DNA from: Ruminococcus sp.
Lineage (GTDB): Bacteria > Bacillota > Clostridia > Oscillospirales > Acutalibacteraceae
Assembly (NCBI GenBank): GCA_024403825.1
Contig: JAKSRB010000014.1
Span: 1-34,968 of the forward strand
Length of the DNA: 34,968 bases
Direction: 5' to 3'
In this document: positions 1-8,452 of the stretch, in pieces
Numbering within the stretch: position 1 is the first letter of the stretch
How the letters are laid out: the number at the start of each line of letters is the position of its first letter
The notes under the pieces: generated by a model
The model's input: the letters and a program-made list of their open reading frames with translations, nothing else
Told to the model about the DNA's origin: nothing
The model's database searches: none
Position numbers and translations under genes: made by a program

Positions 1-804
1 TTATTTATCAAGCATATTGTGTGATTTTTCCACCAATTCAACAGCGGTAACATCTGTAATCAGCTTTGGTTCATCACTTTTCATAATGTGAATAAGATAC
101 TCAATATTTCCCTCAGGACCTTTAATCGGAGAAAAATCAAGGTTAAGCACATCAAATCCATTTTCAAGACAGAAATTCACTATATTCTGCACAACCTCAA
201 TATGTACCGCTGGGTCACGCACAACACCTTTTTTTCCTACCTTTTCTCTGCCTGCTTCAAACTGCGGTTTAATAAGACAGACAGCCTGAGCGTTTTCAGA
301 CATAAGCTGTCTTGCAACAGGCAAAATCAGCTTTAATGAAATAAAGGAAACATCAACCGAGAAGAAATCAATTTCGTCAGGCACCTGCTCTTTTGTAACC
401 TTTCGCATATTTGTGCGTTCAAGGTTTACAACCCTTTCATCATTTCTGAGTTTCCATGCAAGCTGGCCATAACCAACATCTATCGAATAAACCTTTTTAG
501 CTCCATTCTGCAGCATACAATCAGTAAATCCGCCTGTTGATGCTCCAATATCCATTGTGGTCTTACCGCTCAAATCAAAATCAAAATTCTGAATAGCCTT
601 TTCAAGCTTCAAGCCTCCTCGGCTTACATATTTCTGAACATTTCCTCTGACCTCAATATTTGCATTTTCATCATATGCAGTTCCGCACTTGTCGGCTTTC
701 TGATTATCAACATAGACCTGCCCTGCCATAATTACTGCCTTGGCTTTTTCTCTGCTTTCAGTAAAGCCTTTTTCATAAACAAGTACATCTAATCTTTTTT
801 TCAT
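1..804 (-). CDS. tlyA: TlyA-family rRNA cytidine-2'-O-methyltransferase (hemolysin A-like)
   Basis: Complete 267-residue protein; its stop codon is the first three bases of the window. The N-terminal ~60 residues form an S4 RNA-binding domain (begins MKKRLDVLVYEKG). An FtsJ/RrmJ-like Rossmann methyltransferase follows, with SAM motif I DIGASTGGFTD near residue 85. The length matches the family (about 265-275). Known TlyA proteins methylate 16S and sometimes 23S rRNA cytidines; the older hemolysin label is a misnomer in most species. It is the last gene visible in the minus-strand operon, starting three bases after the dxs stop, so it is probably co-transcribed with it. In many Firmicutes this gene follows dxs and precedes nadK, argR and recN, which would lie beyond the window edge. 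Confidence 0.95.
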   Translation of the reverse strand: MKKRLDVLVYEKGFTESREKAKAVIMAGQVYVDNQKADKCGTAYDENANIEVRGNVQKYVSRGGLKLEKAIQNFDFDLSGKTTMDIGASTGGFTDCMLQNGAKKVYSIDVGYGQLAWKLRNDERVVNLERTNMRKVTKEQVPDEIDFFSVDVSFISLKLILPVARQLMSENAQAVCLIKPQFEAGREKVGKKGVVRDPAVHIEVVQNIVNFCLENGFDVLNLDFSPIKGPEGNIEYLIHIMKSDEPKLITDVTAVELVEKSHNMLDK

Positions 805-807
805 ATA

Positions 808-2685
808 TCAATCATTTTCCTTAATTTCATTTGAAATAATATTTACCATTCCGTCATCATCAAGCCTGAGCATTTTCAAAGCCTCAGATACTTCCATTTG
901 CTTTACAAACTCGTCATTGATAGCCCTGATATGATAATCACCGCTGAAATCTGTCATAGCAAGCAAATCACAGAAATTTCTTGCAATACCACCGTTTTTT
1001 ATTCCCTCTTCAAAAAACCATATTTTTTCAGCATTTTTGGCAAATTGTATTGCTTTTTTATCTATAGGCTTTATTGTGCAAAGCTTTAGGATAGCTATTT
1101 CAATTCCCTGCTCTGCAAGTCTTTGCTTTGCTTTGCAGGCATATGAAAACAATCTGCCATAGGTTATCAGAATATTTTTACAATCCTTATTTCCATAAAT
1201 ATCAAAGCTGATATTTTCCTCAGTGTAATCATCTGGACGATAAAGCTCACCGCCACGAGGATAACGAACAACCGCAAGACTTCGGCAAACATAAATTGCT
1301 GAATTTAATGAAGTCCTCATTCCGTCAAAATAGCATGGAGAAAAAATAGTTGTATTGGGAATTGTATTCAACATTGAAACATCAAATACCCCCTGATGAG
1401 TTTCACCGTCACTTCCGACAATTCCTGCCCTGTCAACGGCAACTGTAAGATGAATATTACCAAGTGCTGAATCGTGTATAAGCTGGTCATAGGAACGCTG
1501 TAAAAATGTTGAATAAACTGCAAAAACTGGTCGTATTCCCTTTGATGCAAGACCACAGCCAAAGGTTACTGCGTGTTCCTCAGCAATACCAACATCAAAA
1601 AATCTGTTCTTATATTTTTGTTCAAACTCATTCAGTCCTGTACCGCTTGACATTGCGGCTGTAATTGCACAGATTTTATCATCCTTCTCTGCAAGCTCAC
1701 ACAAGGTCTTTCCAAACTCGGCTGAAAAACCCTTATGACTTGACATAGGCTCACCTAAATCAATATCAAATCTTCCAATGCCATGAAATTCACCAGGTTT
1801 TTCTTCTGCAAACTGATAGCCCTTTCCTTTTTTGGTAACAACATGAAGCAATACAGGTTCAGAAACTCTCTTTGCACCATTGAATGCATTTTCAAGCTCT
1901 TCAATATTATGACCGTCAATCGGTCCGATATATGTAAATCCAAAGCAATCAAAAAGTGTGTCCTTATACACCATATTTTTAATTCTGGATTTTCCTCTTT
2001 TCAGAAAACCTCGGATATATCTGCCAAGTCCTGGTATTTTCATTACAAGCTTTTCGGTATTCTTTTTCATACGGATATACCATGGCTGTATTCTTACCGT
2101 TCTGAGATAACGAGGAAATGCACCTACATTTTTTGAAATAGACATTTTATTATCGTTCAGCACGACAATCAGATTAGATTTTTTCTGCTGACCGGCATTA
2201 TTCATAGCCTCAAAAGCAAGACCGCCCGTAAAAGAGCCGTCACCAATTACCGCTATGGTATGGCTTGAGGTATCACCTGACAGCTTTTTGGCATTTGCAA
2301 TTCCAAAAGCTGCTGAAATTGAGGTACTGCTGTGACCTGTATTAAAATCATCATATTTACTTTCAGTGCGTTTTGGAAAGCCTGAAATACCGCCCTTTGT
2401 ACGCAGGGTATGAAAATCTTCATATCGCCCTGTGAGAAGCTTATGAACATAGCTCTGATGACCAACATCCCATACAATACTATCCTTTGGAAAATTGAAA
2501 CATCTGTTAAGGGCAACAGTAAGCTCAACAACTCCAAGGTTTGGCGAAAGATGACCGCCATTGACAGAAACAGTTTCAATAAGCTTATCCCTTATTTCAG
2601 AACACAGCTCATCAAGCTGTGATTCGTCAAGTTTCTTTACATCATCAGGAGATTTTATTCCTGACAATATTTTATATTCACTCAT
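808..2685 (-). CDS. dxs: 1-deoxy-D-xylulose-5-phosphate synthase
   Basis: A 625-residue thiamine-diphosphate enzyme that condenses pyruvate and glyceraldehyde-3-phosphate, the first step of the MEP isoprenoid pathway. The TPP/Mg motif runs from GDG (residues 148-150) to NDN (177-179). Conserved histidines sit in HLSPNLG (His45) and DVGHQ (His76), and the IAEEHAVTFGCG motif of the transketolase pyrimidine domain lies near residue 370. The C-terminal transketolase domain is present and the length is typical (about 620-640). The gene lies between ispA (upstream) and tlyA (downstream), a common Firmicutes order that places early isoprenoid synthesis beside prenyl chain elongation. The 85-base gap to ispA is the largest in this operon and could hold an internal promoter. 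Its TPP cofactor would be supplied by the thi operon at 28.7-32.4 kb. Confidence 0.97.
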   Translation of the reverse strand: MSEYKILSGIKSPDDVKKLDESQLDELCSEIRDKLIETVSVNGGHLSPNLGVVELTVALNRCFNFPKDSIVWDVGHQSYVHKLLTGRYEDFHTLRTKGGISGFPKRTESKYDDFNTGHSSTSISAAFGIANAKKLSGDTSSHTIAVIGDGSFTGGLAFEAMNNAGQQKKSNLIVVLNDNKMSISKNVGAFPRYLRTVRIQPWYIRMKKNTEKLVMKIPGLGRYIRGFLKRGKSRIKNMVYKDTLFDCFGFTYIGPIDGHNIEELENAFNGAKRVSEPVLLHVVTKKGKGYQFAEEKPGEFHGIGRFDIDLGEPMSSHKGFSAEFGKTLCELAEKDDKICAITAAMSSGTGLNEFEQKYKNRFFDVGIAEEHAVTFGCGLASKGIRPVFAVYSTFLQRSYDQLIHDSALGNIHLTVAVDRAGIVGSDGETHQGVFDVSMLNTIPNTTIFSPCYFDGMRTSLNSAIYVCRSLAVVRYPRGGELYRPDDYTEENISFDIYGNKDCKNILITYGRLFSYACKAKQRLAEQGIEIAILKLCTIKPIDKKAIQFAKNAEKIWFFEEGIKNGGIARNFCDLLAMTDFSGDYHIRAINDEFVKQMEVSEALKMLRLDDDGMVNIISNEIKEND

Positions 2686-2737
2686 AATAATTCCAAATCC
2701 TAAATTTATTATAAACAGTAAAAGCTACTGATTTAAG

Positions 2738-2758
2738 GCAGTTTTAATACAAAACTGC
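2738..2758 (-). other. Intercistronic hairpin between ispA and dxs
   Basis: An 8-bp perfect stem, GCAGTTTT/AAAACTGC, with a 5-base loop. On the minus strand it is not followed by a U-tract, so it is unlikely to be an efficient terminator; it may be an RNA processing or stability element. A TATAAT-like box lies about 25 bases further on, before dxs, but has no convincing -35 partner. Confidence 0.4.
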
Positions 2759-2770
2759 AAAAACATAATT

Positions 2771-3643
2771 TTACTTTGTACGCTCAGCAAGCTCATAAGC
2801 AAATTTTTTCAAAACCGAAGTATCTCCGCAGAAAAGCTCCAGAGCCTCAACTGCCTTGTCTGTAAGCATTCTTACAAGCCTTCCGCACTCACCAACTCCA
2901 AGCAATGAAACATAAGTTGATTTATTATTATCACTATCACTTCCAACAGGCTTTCCAAGCTCTTCATCGGTTGAAATGACATCAAGAATATCATCCTTAA
3001 TCTGAAAAGCCAGACCTATACATTCACCATATTGTGAAGCCGCCTTTATCTGCTGTTCGCCTGCTCCTGCCGATACTGCACCAAGCTCACACGCTGCCTT
3101 TATAAGACAAGCTGTCTTTTTAAAGTCCATTTCTCTGAGAACCTCAACAGGAGCATTTGTATTTTCACTTATGAGGTCAATTACCTGACCACCTATCATT
3201 CCTTTTGCACCTGCATAATGTGCAAGAAGATTTACACCACGCCTGCACGCCTTTTCACCTGCCGCCATAACAGCCTTTTTATCTGTCATAACCTCAAACG
3301 CAAGAGTGAGCAACGCATCTCCTGCAAGCAACGCAATATCTTCACCAAATACTTTATGATTTGACGGCTTACCTCGTCTTAAATCATCATCATCCATACA
3401 AGGTAAATCATCATGAATAAGAGAATATGTGTGAATCATCTCAACCGCACAGGCAAACGGCTTTGCACTTTCAACCGTACCTCTGCAAAGATTATTAAAT
3501 TCAAAAACAAGTCGAGGACGAACACGCTTTCCACCTGCTGAAAGGCTGTACTCCATAGCCTCAATAAGCTTTCTTTCCCTACATTCCTTTGTTGGAAGAT
3601 ATTCAGCAAGTGCAGTTTCAGTTATTCTCTGGTAATCATACAT
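2771..3643 (-). CDS. ispA: Polyprenyl (farnesyl/geranylgeranyl) diphosphate synthase
   Basis: A 290-residue trans-prenyltransferase that condenses isopentenyl diphosphate with allylic diphosphates. The first aspartate-rich motif is at about residues 78-86 (HDDLPCMDDDD, followed by RRG) and the second is KDDILD at 216-221; both bind Mg-diphosphate. The GGKRVRPRL motif (residues 37-45) is the conserved substrate-binding stretch. Length and motif spacing fit the short-chain bacterial IspA group making C15 or C20 products; exact chain length cannot be settled by eye. The start overlaps the end of xseB by 8 bases, indicating translational coupling. A ribosome binding site (GGAGGAGAT on the minus strand) lies inside the end of xseB. 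Confidence 0.95.
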   Translation of the reverse strand: MYDYQRITETALAEYLPTKECRERKLIEAMEYSLSAGGKRVRPRLVFEFNNLCRGTVESAKPFACAVEMIHTYSLIHDDLPCMDDDDLRRGKPSNHKVFGEDIALLAGDALLTLAFEVMTDKKAVMAAGEKACRRGVNLLAHYAGAKGMIGGQVIDLISENTNAPVEVLREMDFKKTACLIKAACELGAVSAGAGEQQIKAASQYGECIGLAFQIKDDILDVISTDEELGKPVGSDSDNNKSTYVSLLGVGECGRLVRMLTDKAVEALELFCGDTSVLKKFAYELAERTK

Positions 3644-3866
3644 TAAAATCTCCTCCGTTCTCTCTTAACTGTTTTATTCTCTCATTAATATCAGAAATTT
3701 CTCCTCTGCGTGTTTCAAGCTCTTTCATACAATAAGCTATCAACTCACAGCCCTTTGCATATTCATCTATACTCTGCTGTAAAGTGAGCGTACCGCTTTC
3801 CATTTTCTGTACAATCGCTTCAAGCCTTTTATTTGCCACTTCAAAAGAAATTTTTTTATCAGCCAT
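3636..3866 (-). CDS. xseB: Exodeoxyribonuclease VII small subunit
   Basis: A 76-residue protein beginning MADKKISFEVANKRLE. A longer reading frame exists upstream, but the ATG at 3866 has a GAGGAG ribosome binding site about 8 bases before it and gives the normal family length (60-85). It is almost entirely helical, with the conserved core of XseB (ESGTLTLQQSIDEYAKG), which packs several copies onto the catalytic XseA subunit to degrade single-stranded DNA from both ends. It overlaps whiA upstream and ispA downstream by 8 bases each. The large subunit gene xseA, usually immediately upstream, is not here or elsewhere in the window. Confidence 0.93.
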   Translation of the reverse strand: MADKKISFEVANKRLEAIVQKMESGTLTLQQSIDEYAKGCELIAYCMKELETRRGEISDINERIKQLRENGGDFNV

Positions 3867-4791
3867 TCTTAATCTCCTCAATCTGTGCATACTCCATAAG
3901 CCTTTGCATACGATGATTTGCACCACTTCTGCTTATGGGCGGTATAAGACTGTTTCCAAGGTCACGCAGGGACATTTCAGGATTTTCAAGCCTGAGATGA
4001 GCAATTTCCCTCAAATCATCAGGCAGGGAATCTATTCCCATTGTTTTTTCTATGTAATCAATCGCTTTCAGCTGTTTTGCAGAGGCTGAGGCAATTTTGG
4101 TTATATTGGCAACCTCGCTGTTTATTCTGCGATTTATATTATTTCGTACCTGCTTAACTGCCTTTGTTCCCATAATTTCCATTGCACTGTTTGTTGCACC
4201 CATAAAGGTAAGCATATCACAGATTTGTTCACTACCCTTAAAATAAATTACATAGCTTCCATTGCGTGTAATAGTTTTCGGAGCAAAGGAACATTCATCA
4301 ATTTCAGTAAGTAATCTGCATAAATCCATAGAAAGATTTTTATGTGGAACGCAAAATTCTGCATGATAACCCTTATTAGGGTCAGAAACAGAACCACAGC
4401 TCAGAAAAACACCTCTTATAAAAGCCGAAAGCAAGCTTTCTGTAAAAATATTTGCTCGGTTTACTCTCAAAGTAACCTGCTTATCAGAATGACCAAAATC
4501 ACCGAAAATCTTTTTACATTCATCAGAATCAATAATAATTATTTTGTGCAGTTGCTTTTCAGTTGAGCGTGTACGCAAATCAGTTTGTTTTTCTATAATC
4601 GGAGTGTAAAGGAGCTGCAAAAGCTCTGTAACACGCTTGCAGGCATATATATTTTCAGTTGTAAAAATAATTTTGCTTGCAGAAAATGTTTTTCCGAAAA
4701 GCAGAATACCATAAAGCTCCGCCTTTAGTAAATCTCTGTCATCACTCAACGACTTACAAAGCTCCTGCTTGATATTAGCAGAAAAAGACAC
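3859..4791 (-). CDS. whiA: WhiA-family DNA-binding regulator
   Basis: A 310-residue protein with a GTG start preceded by a near-perfect AAGGAGG ribosome binding site 7 bases away. WhiA has an N-terminal LAGLIDADG-homing-endonuclease-like domain without nuclease activity and a C-terminal helix-turn-helix. Here the middle segment (FIRGVFLSCGSVSDPNKGYH) and the C-terminal part (LREIAHLRLENPEMSLRDLG, then ISRSGANHRMQRL) match that layout. In actinomycetes it controls sporulation septation; in Bacillus it affects chromosome segregation and cell division. It follows rapZ by 31 bases; in many Firmicutes yvcK lies between these two genes, but it is absent here. Confidence 0.95.
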   Translation of the reverse strand: MSFSANIKQELCKSLSDDRDLLKAELYGILLFGKTFSASKIIFTTENIYACKRVTELLQLLYTPIIEKQTDLRTRSTEKQLHKIIIIDSDECKKIFGDFGHSDKQVTLRVNRANIFTESLLSAFIRGVFLSCGSVSDPNKGYHAEFCVPHKNLSMDLCRLLTEIDECSFAPKTITRNGSYVIYFKGSEQICDMLTFMGATNSAMEIMGTKAVKQVRNNINRRINSEVANITKIASASAKQLKAIDYIEKTMGIDSLPDDLREIAHLRLENPEMSLRDLGNSLIPPISRSGANHRMQRLMEYAQIEEIKNG

Positions 4792-4822
4792 CTTTACACC
4801 TCCTTATAATATAAAATTCGTT

Positions 4823-5686
4823 TTATTTTGCAACATCTCTGTGTTGAATAATACATTTATAGCCTTTCTGAATAAAATACTCATCAAGGTTTCTTGCAAT
4901 GGTAACACTTCTATGCTTACCGCCTGTACAGCCTATGCCGACAACCAGCTCGCTTTTTCCCTCTTTAAGATAAAGTGGTACTGAAAAATCAAGCAGATTG
5001 AGAGTTCTTTTAAGAAACTCACGAGTATCATCGCTGTCAAGAACATATTCCCTTACCTGTTCATCAAGACCGGTAAGATTTTTAAGCTCAGGAATATAAT
5101 ACGGATTTGGCAGACATCTTACATCAATAATCAAATCTGCCTCCAATGGAATACCATACTTGAACCCAAAGGACATAAAGGTCAATGTAAGGCTTTGAGA
5201 TGCATCCTCCATAAACATTGAAAGCACTCGCTCTCTGAGCTGTTTTATTGACATATATGTAGTATCAATGTTATAATCAGAAATTCTTTTTACAGGAATA
5301 AGCAAAGCTTTTTCAAACTCAACAGCATCTGTTACTGAGCCATCCTTTAATCTGTCAGATAAAGGGTGCTTTCTTCTGGTTTCCTTGTATCTGACAATAA
5401 GACAATCAACCTTTGCATCAAGATAAAGAATACATACATCCTTATGGCTGTTCTTGAAATTTTCAATATCATTAAGCATTTGCTCAAAATTATCGCTTCC
5501 ACGAACATCAACACAAACCGCAACACGCTTCATCATTGCATCCTCTGACTTAGAACAGAGTGTATATAAGGTTGGCAAAAGTGATAACGGAATATTATCT
5601 ACACAATAATAACCAATATCCTCCAGAACATGCAGAGCATTGGTTTTTCCTGCACCAGACATTCCTGTAATTATAACAAATTCCAT
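4823..5686 (-). CDS. rapZ: RapZ/YvcJ-family nucleotide-binding protein
   Basis: About 287 residues. Two in-frame ATGs are available, at 5698 (overlapping the murB stop by one base) and 5686. The latter is preferred because GGGAG lies 5 bases upstream of it, whereas the first ATG has no visible site. Walker A GMSGAGKT is at residues 8-15, followed by VLEDIGYYCVDNIP, a signature of this family. The C-terminal domain has VGIGCTGGKHRSV, the conserved substrate/RNA-binding stretch. In E. coli RapZ guides RNase E to the GlmZ small RNA; in Firmicutes YvcJ hydrolyses GTP and its partner is less clear. Clustering with murB and whiA fits a cell-envelope regulatory role. Confidence 0.94.
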   Translation of the reverse strand: MEFVIITGMSGAGKTNALHVLEDIGYYCVDNIPLSLLPTLYTLCSKSEDAMMKRVAVCVDVRGSDNFEQMLNDIENFKNSHKDVCILYLDAKVDCLIVRYKETRRKHPLSDRLKDGSVTDAVEFEKALLIPVKRISDYNIDTTYMSIKQLRERVLSMFMEDASQSLTLTFMSFGFKYGIPLEADLIIDVRCLPNPYYIPELKNLTGLDEQVREYVLDSDDTREFLKRTLNLLDFSVPLYLKEGKSELVVGIGCTGGKHRSVTIARNLDEYFIQKGYKCIIQHRDVAK

Positions 5687-5697
5687 AGTATCTCCCA

Positions 5698-6606
5698 TTA
5701 CAGCATAATCAGTTCACATTCAAGGTCATAGCCTATTTCTGATTTTACTGTATTTTGTATTTCCTTAATAAGCTTTTTAACATCATCAGCGGTAGCATTG
5801 CCCTTGTTAATGATAAAGCCTGCGTGCTTTTCAGACACCTCTGCCCCACCGATTTTTTTACCTTTAAGACCGCATTGCTCAATGAGTGAGCCTGCAAAAG
5901 CACCCTCAGGACGCTTGAAAACACTTCCTGCACTTGGAAATTCAAGTGGCTGTTTGCTTGCTCTGCGACCGATATAATCATCCATTTTTGCCTGAATATC
6001 ATTTTTCAGACCTTTTTTCAGTTTTAAAGTTACCCCTGTAATAATGCAGTCATTTGAACGATAAACGCTGGTTCTGTAACCAAGCTTTAAATCTTCGCCC
6101 TCAATTCTGCCGATTGCACCGTTTCTTGTCATATGATTTACCGACACAATGACATCCTTCATTTCACCGCCATAGGCACCTGCATTCATATATACAGCAC
6201 CACCGACAGAACCTGGTATTCCCCATGCAAACTCAAGACCTGTCAGATTGTTATTCAATGCCACCTTGCAAAGAGAAGCAAGTGTTGCACCTGCTCCGCA
6301 GTAAATTGTAGTATCATCAAGAAAAGTAATATTATTAAACTCACCGTCAAGCTTTATGACAGCACCTTTTATTCCATTGTCATCAACAAGCACATTACTG
6401 CCTTTTCCGATAAGGGTATATTCTGCACCTGTAGATTTACATTCCTTCAGAATGGCACTTAATCTGCTCAGATTGCTCACCTTTATGTATGCCTCTGCCT
6501 CGCCACCGATTCTGAAGGTAGTATGTTTTTTCATAGGCTCATTAAGCTTAGCCTCACAACCAAGAATTTCTGCAAGATTGTATATAGTTATAGCTGAATT
6601 ATCCAT
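5698..6606 (-). CDS. murB: UDP-N-acetylenolpyruvoylglucosamine reductase
   Basis: A 302-residue FAD enzyme that reduces UDP-GlcNAc-enolpyruvate to UDP-MurNAc, the second committed step of peptidoglycan precursor synthesis. The FAD-binding PCMH fold shows in KHTTFRIGG (about 28-36), LIGKGSNVLV (about 65) and GIPGSVGGAVYMNAGAYGGE (about 134-153). The catalytic-serine region is FPSAGSVFKRP (about 224-234). The length is that of type II MurB as in Staphylococcus. A GGGAG ribosome binding site lies 6 bases upstream of the ATG. The stop codon overlaps the first ATG of rapZ. Its substrate is made by MurA, encoded at 15.5-16.8 kb. Confidence 0.96.
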   Translation of the reverse strand: MDNSAITIYNLAEILGCEAKLNEPMKKHTTFRIGGEAEAYIKVSNLSRLSAILKECKSTGAEYTLIGKGSNVLVDDNGIKGAVIKLDGEFNNITFLDDTTIYCGAGATLASLCKVALNNNLTGLEFAWGIPGSVGGAVYMNAGAYGGEMKDVIVSVNHMTRNGAIGRIEGEDLKLGYRTSVYRSNDCIITGVTLKLKKGLKNDIQAKMDDYIGRRASKQPLEFPSAGSVFKRPEGAFAGSLIEQCGLKGKKIGGAEVSEKHAGFIINKGNATADDVKKLIKEIQNTVKSEIGYDLECELIML

Positions 6607-6637
6607 AAATTTCTCCCGGAAAAATTATTAATTAGTA

Positions 6638-7366
6638 TCAGTAATTTATATGCTGTTCATCAAAATAGGATTTCAGATTTTCCACACTTGAGTTTACAAT
6701 AAGCTTTTCAGGAAAATCCATTTCCTCCAAAGCCTTTAACGCACAATATGGTCTGCCAAGTGTATCTGTAAAATGTGAATCAGTATTCACACAAATTCTT
6801 GCATTGTATTTTTTGCAAAGCTGGGCAATTTTTATACAGTTGCCCATAAACTCTTTTTTATATCTGAAAGCCGAATCATTTATTTCTACAAGCTTGCCGT
6901 TGCGTGCAAACTCAGGTATTACCTTTTCATAATCATATCTGAAATATTCTGAACCGCTGTGTCCGATAATATTAATTCTCGGATTTTCAGCAAGCTTCAG
7001 ATACGCATTTGTACATTTTTCAAAATCAGCCTGACCATCAATATTAGCCATATGCATTGACGCAACCGTCAAATCAAGCCTATCCATAAGATCATTCGGT
7101 ACATCAACATTTCCATTGTAATCGCAGATATTGGCTTCTATTCCACGCAAAAGCCTTACATCCTTCAAATATTCCGGAATAAGCACGAGCGAATAAAAAT
7201 ACTGCTGCTCAGGAATATGTGCATGGTCAGTTACTGCAAGTGCAAAAAGCCCTAAATCTCTGGCTTCGATTGCCATTTCGGTTATAGTTGCATATGCATG
7301 AACTGACGCTATTGAGTGTGTGTGCAAATCAGCAATCACCTTTAGTTTACCATTATTTATTCCCAT
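6638..7366 (-). CDS. PHP-domain metal-dependent phosphatase (YcdX-like)
   Basis: A 242-residue protein of the polymerase-and-histidinol-phosphatase superfamily. The metal-binding motifs are visible in order: DLHTHS (about 13-18), VTDHAH (about 45-50), a GIEAN glutamate (about 75), MHMAN, IIGHSG and NTDSH near the C terminus. This is the complete set for a trinuclear metal site, so the enzyme is probably active. The physiological substrate of the YcdX group is not established; phosphoester hydrolysis is family knowledge. The ATG overlaps the hprK stop by 10 bases and has no strong ribosome binding site, suggesting coupled translation. Position between hprK and murB is frequent in Clostridia. 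Confidence 0.88.
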   Translation of the reverse strand: MGINNGKLKVIADLHTHSIASVHAYATITEMAIEARDLGLFALAVTDHAHIPEQQYFYSLVLIPEYLKDVRLLRGIEANICDYNGNVDVPNDLMDRLDLTVASMHMANIDGQADFEKCTNAYLKLAENPRINIIGHSGSEYFRYDYEKVIPEFARNGKLVEINDSAFRYKKEFMGNCIKIAQLCKKYNARICVNTDSHFTDTLGRPYCALKALEEMDFPEKLIVNSSVENLKSYFDEQHINY

Positions 7367-8325
7367 TTATCAATTACCACCTTTGGAGTTTCACCCAGAT
7401 CGTCCATATCCATACCAAGACTTCTGAGCAAATCCTTTGCAGCATTATAGCCCATTTTCTTCTGTCTGTTATTCATAGCAGCAACCTCGATAATTACAGC
7501 AAGGTTTCGTCCGGGCTTAACAGGGATAGTTAATGTAGGCACTTCAATTCCCAGTATTTCCATATAATCATTATCAAGTCCCATACGGTCGTAAACCTTT
7601 TTGCTGTCCCAAAGCTCAAGATTGATAACCATATCAATTTTTTCCTGAGTTTTTACTGCACCCATACCGAAAAGCTGTCTGGCATTGATAATTCCTATGC
7701 CCCTGAGTTCAATAAAATGACGGATATTTTCAGGTGACTGACCTGTAAGGGTGGAATTTGAGGTTCTGCGAATTTCAACCGCATCATCTGCCACAAGTCT
7801 GTGACCTCGTTTGATAAGCTCAATAGCCGTTTCACTCTTACCAACACCGCTGTCACCGATTAACAGACAGCCTTCACCGTAAACCTCAACCAAAACACCA
7901 TGACGAGTAATTCTCGGAGCAAGCTCCTTATTAAGAAAATGTACAAGAGAAGCTGTAAGGTCAGAGGTATTCTGTTCTGTGCTTAAAATTGTGACATCGT
8001 GGAGCATAGCACTTTCCAGAATAATATTTGACGGTTCAATATTACGGCAGATAATTACAGCAGGCGGACTAAAGCTGAAAATTGAATCAAGAACCATCTT
8101 CTGAGCCTCAGCACCAAATCTTCCGAGATATGAAAACTCAGTATTACCAAGAACCTGAATCAGCTTATTATCAAAAAACTCAAAATAACCTGTAAGCTCA
8201 AGTCCCGGACGATTTATTTCAGCCGTATTTATTTCAATATTATCATAGTTTTCAGAAGTAAAAACCTTATTAAGATGTAAAGAATCAACTATTTTTGAAA
8301 GAGAAACCGAAAATTCTTTTGGCAT
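7357..8325 (-). CDS. hprK: HPr kinase/phosphorylase
   Basis: A 322-residue bifunctional enzyme that phosphorylates or dephosphorylates Ser46 of the PTS protein HPr, the sensor of carbon catabolite repression in Firmicutes. The N-terminal ~130 residues are the DRTGG-like domain. The catalytic domain has RHGVLVEVYG (His141), P-loop GDSGVGKS (157-164) and the family signature ELRGIGIINARQLFG (about 207-221). It is the first gene of the nine-gene minus-strand unit, with AAAGGCGGTGAG as ribosome binding site and an extended -10 promoter just upstream. The length is normal (about 310-320). Confidence 0.97.
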   Translation of the reverse strand: MPKEFSVSLSKIVDSLHLNKVFTSENYDNIEINTAEINRPGLELTGYFEFFDNKLIQVLGNTEFSYLGRFGAEAQKMVLDSIFSFSPPAVIICRNIEPSNIILESAMLHDVTILSTEQNTSDLTASLVHFLNKELAPRITRHGVLVEVYGEGCLLIGDSGVGKSETAIELIKRGHRLVADDAVEIRRTSNSTLTGQSPENIRHFIELRGIGIINARQLFGMGAVKTQEKIDMVINLELWDSKKVYDRMGLDNDYMEILGIEVPTLTIPVKPGRNLAVIIEVAAMNNRQKKMGYNAAKDLLRSLGMDMDDLGETPKVVIDKWE

Positions 8326-8360
8326 AAACTCACCGCCTTTAAACTTATTAATTTTCGGAT

Positions 8361-8369
8361 ATTATAACA
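8361..8369 (-). promoter_or_regulatory. Extended -10 promoter for the hprK operon
   Basis: On the minus strand this reads TGTTATAAT, a TGn-TATAAT extended -10 box about 36 bases before the hprK ATG. No good -35 hexamer stands at 17 bases, which is typical of extended -10 promoters. A second TATAAT lies 16 bases further upstream. The prediction is by motif only. Confidence 0.5.
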
Positions 8370-8452
8370 CAAGTATATTATACACCATAACAAAGTTTAG
8401 TTAAAGTCTTTTAATGAATTATTTTTCAATTTATTCAAAAATTTTTTCATTT

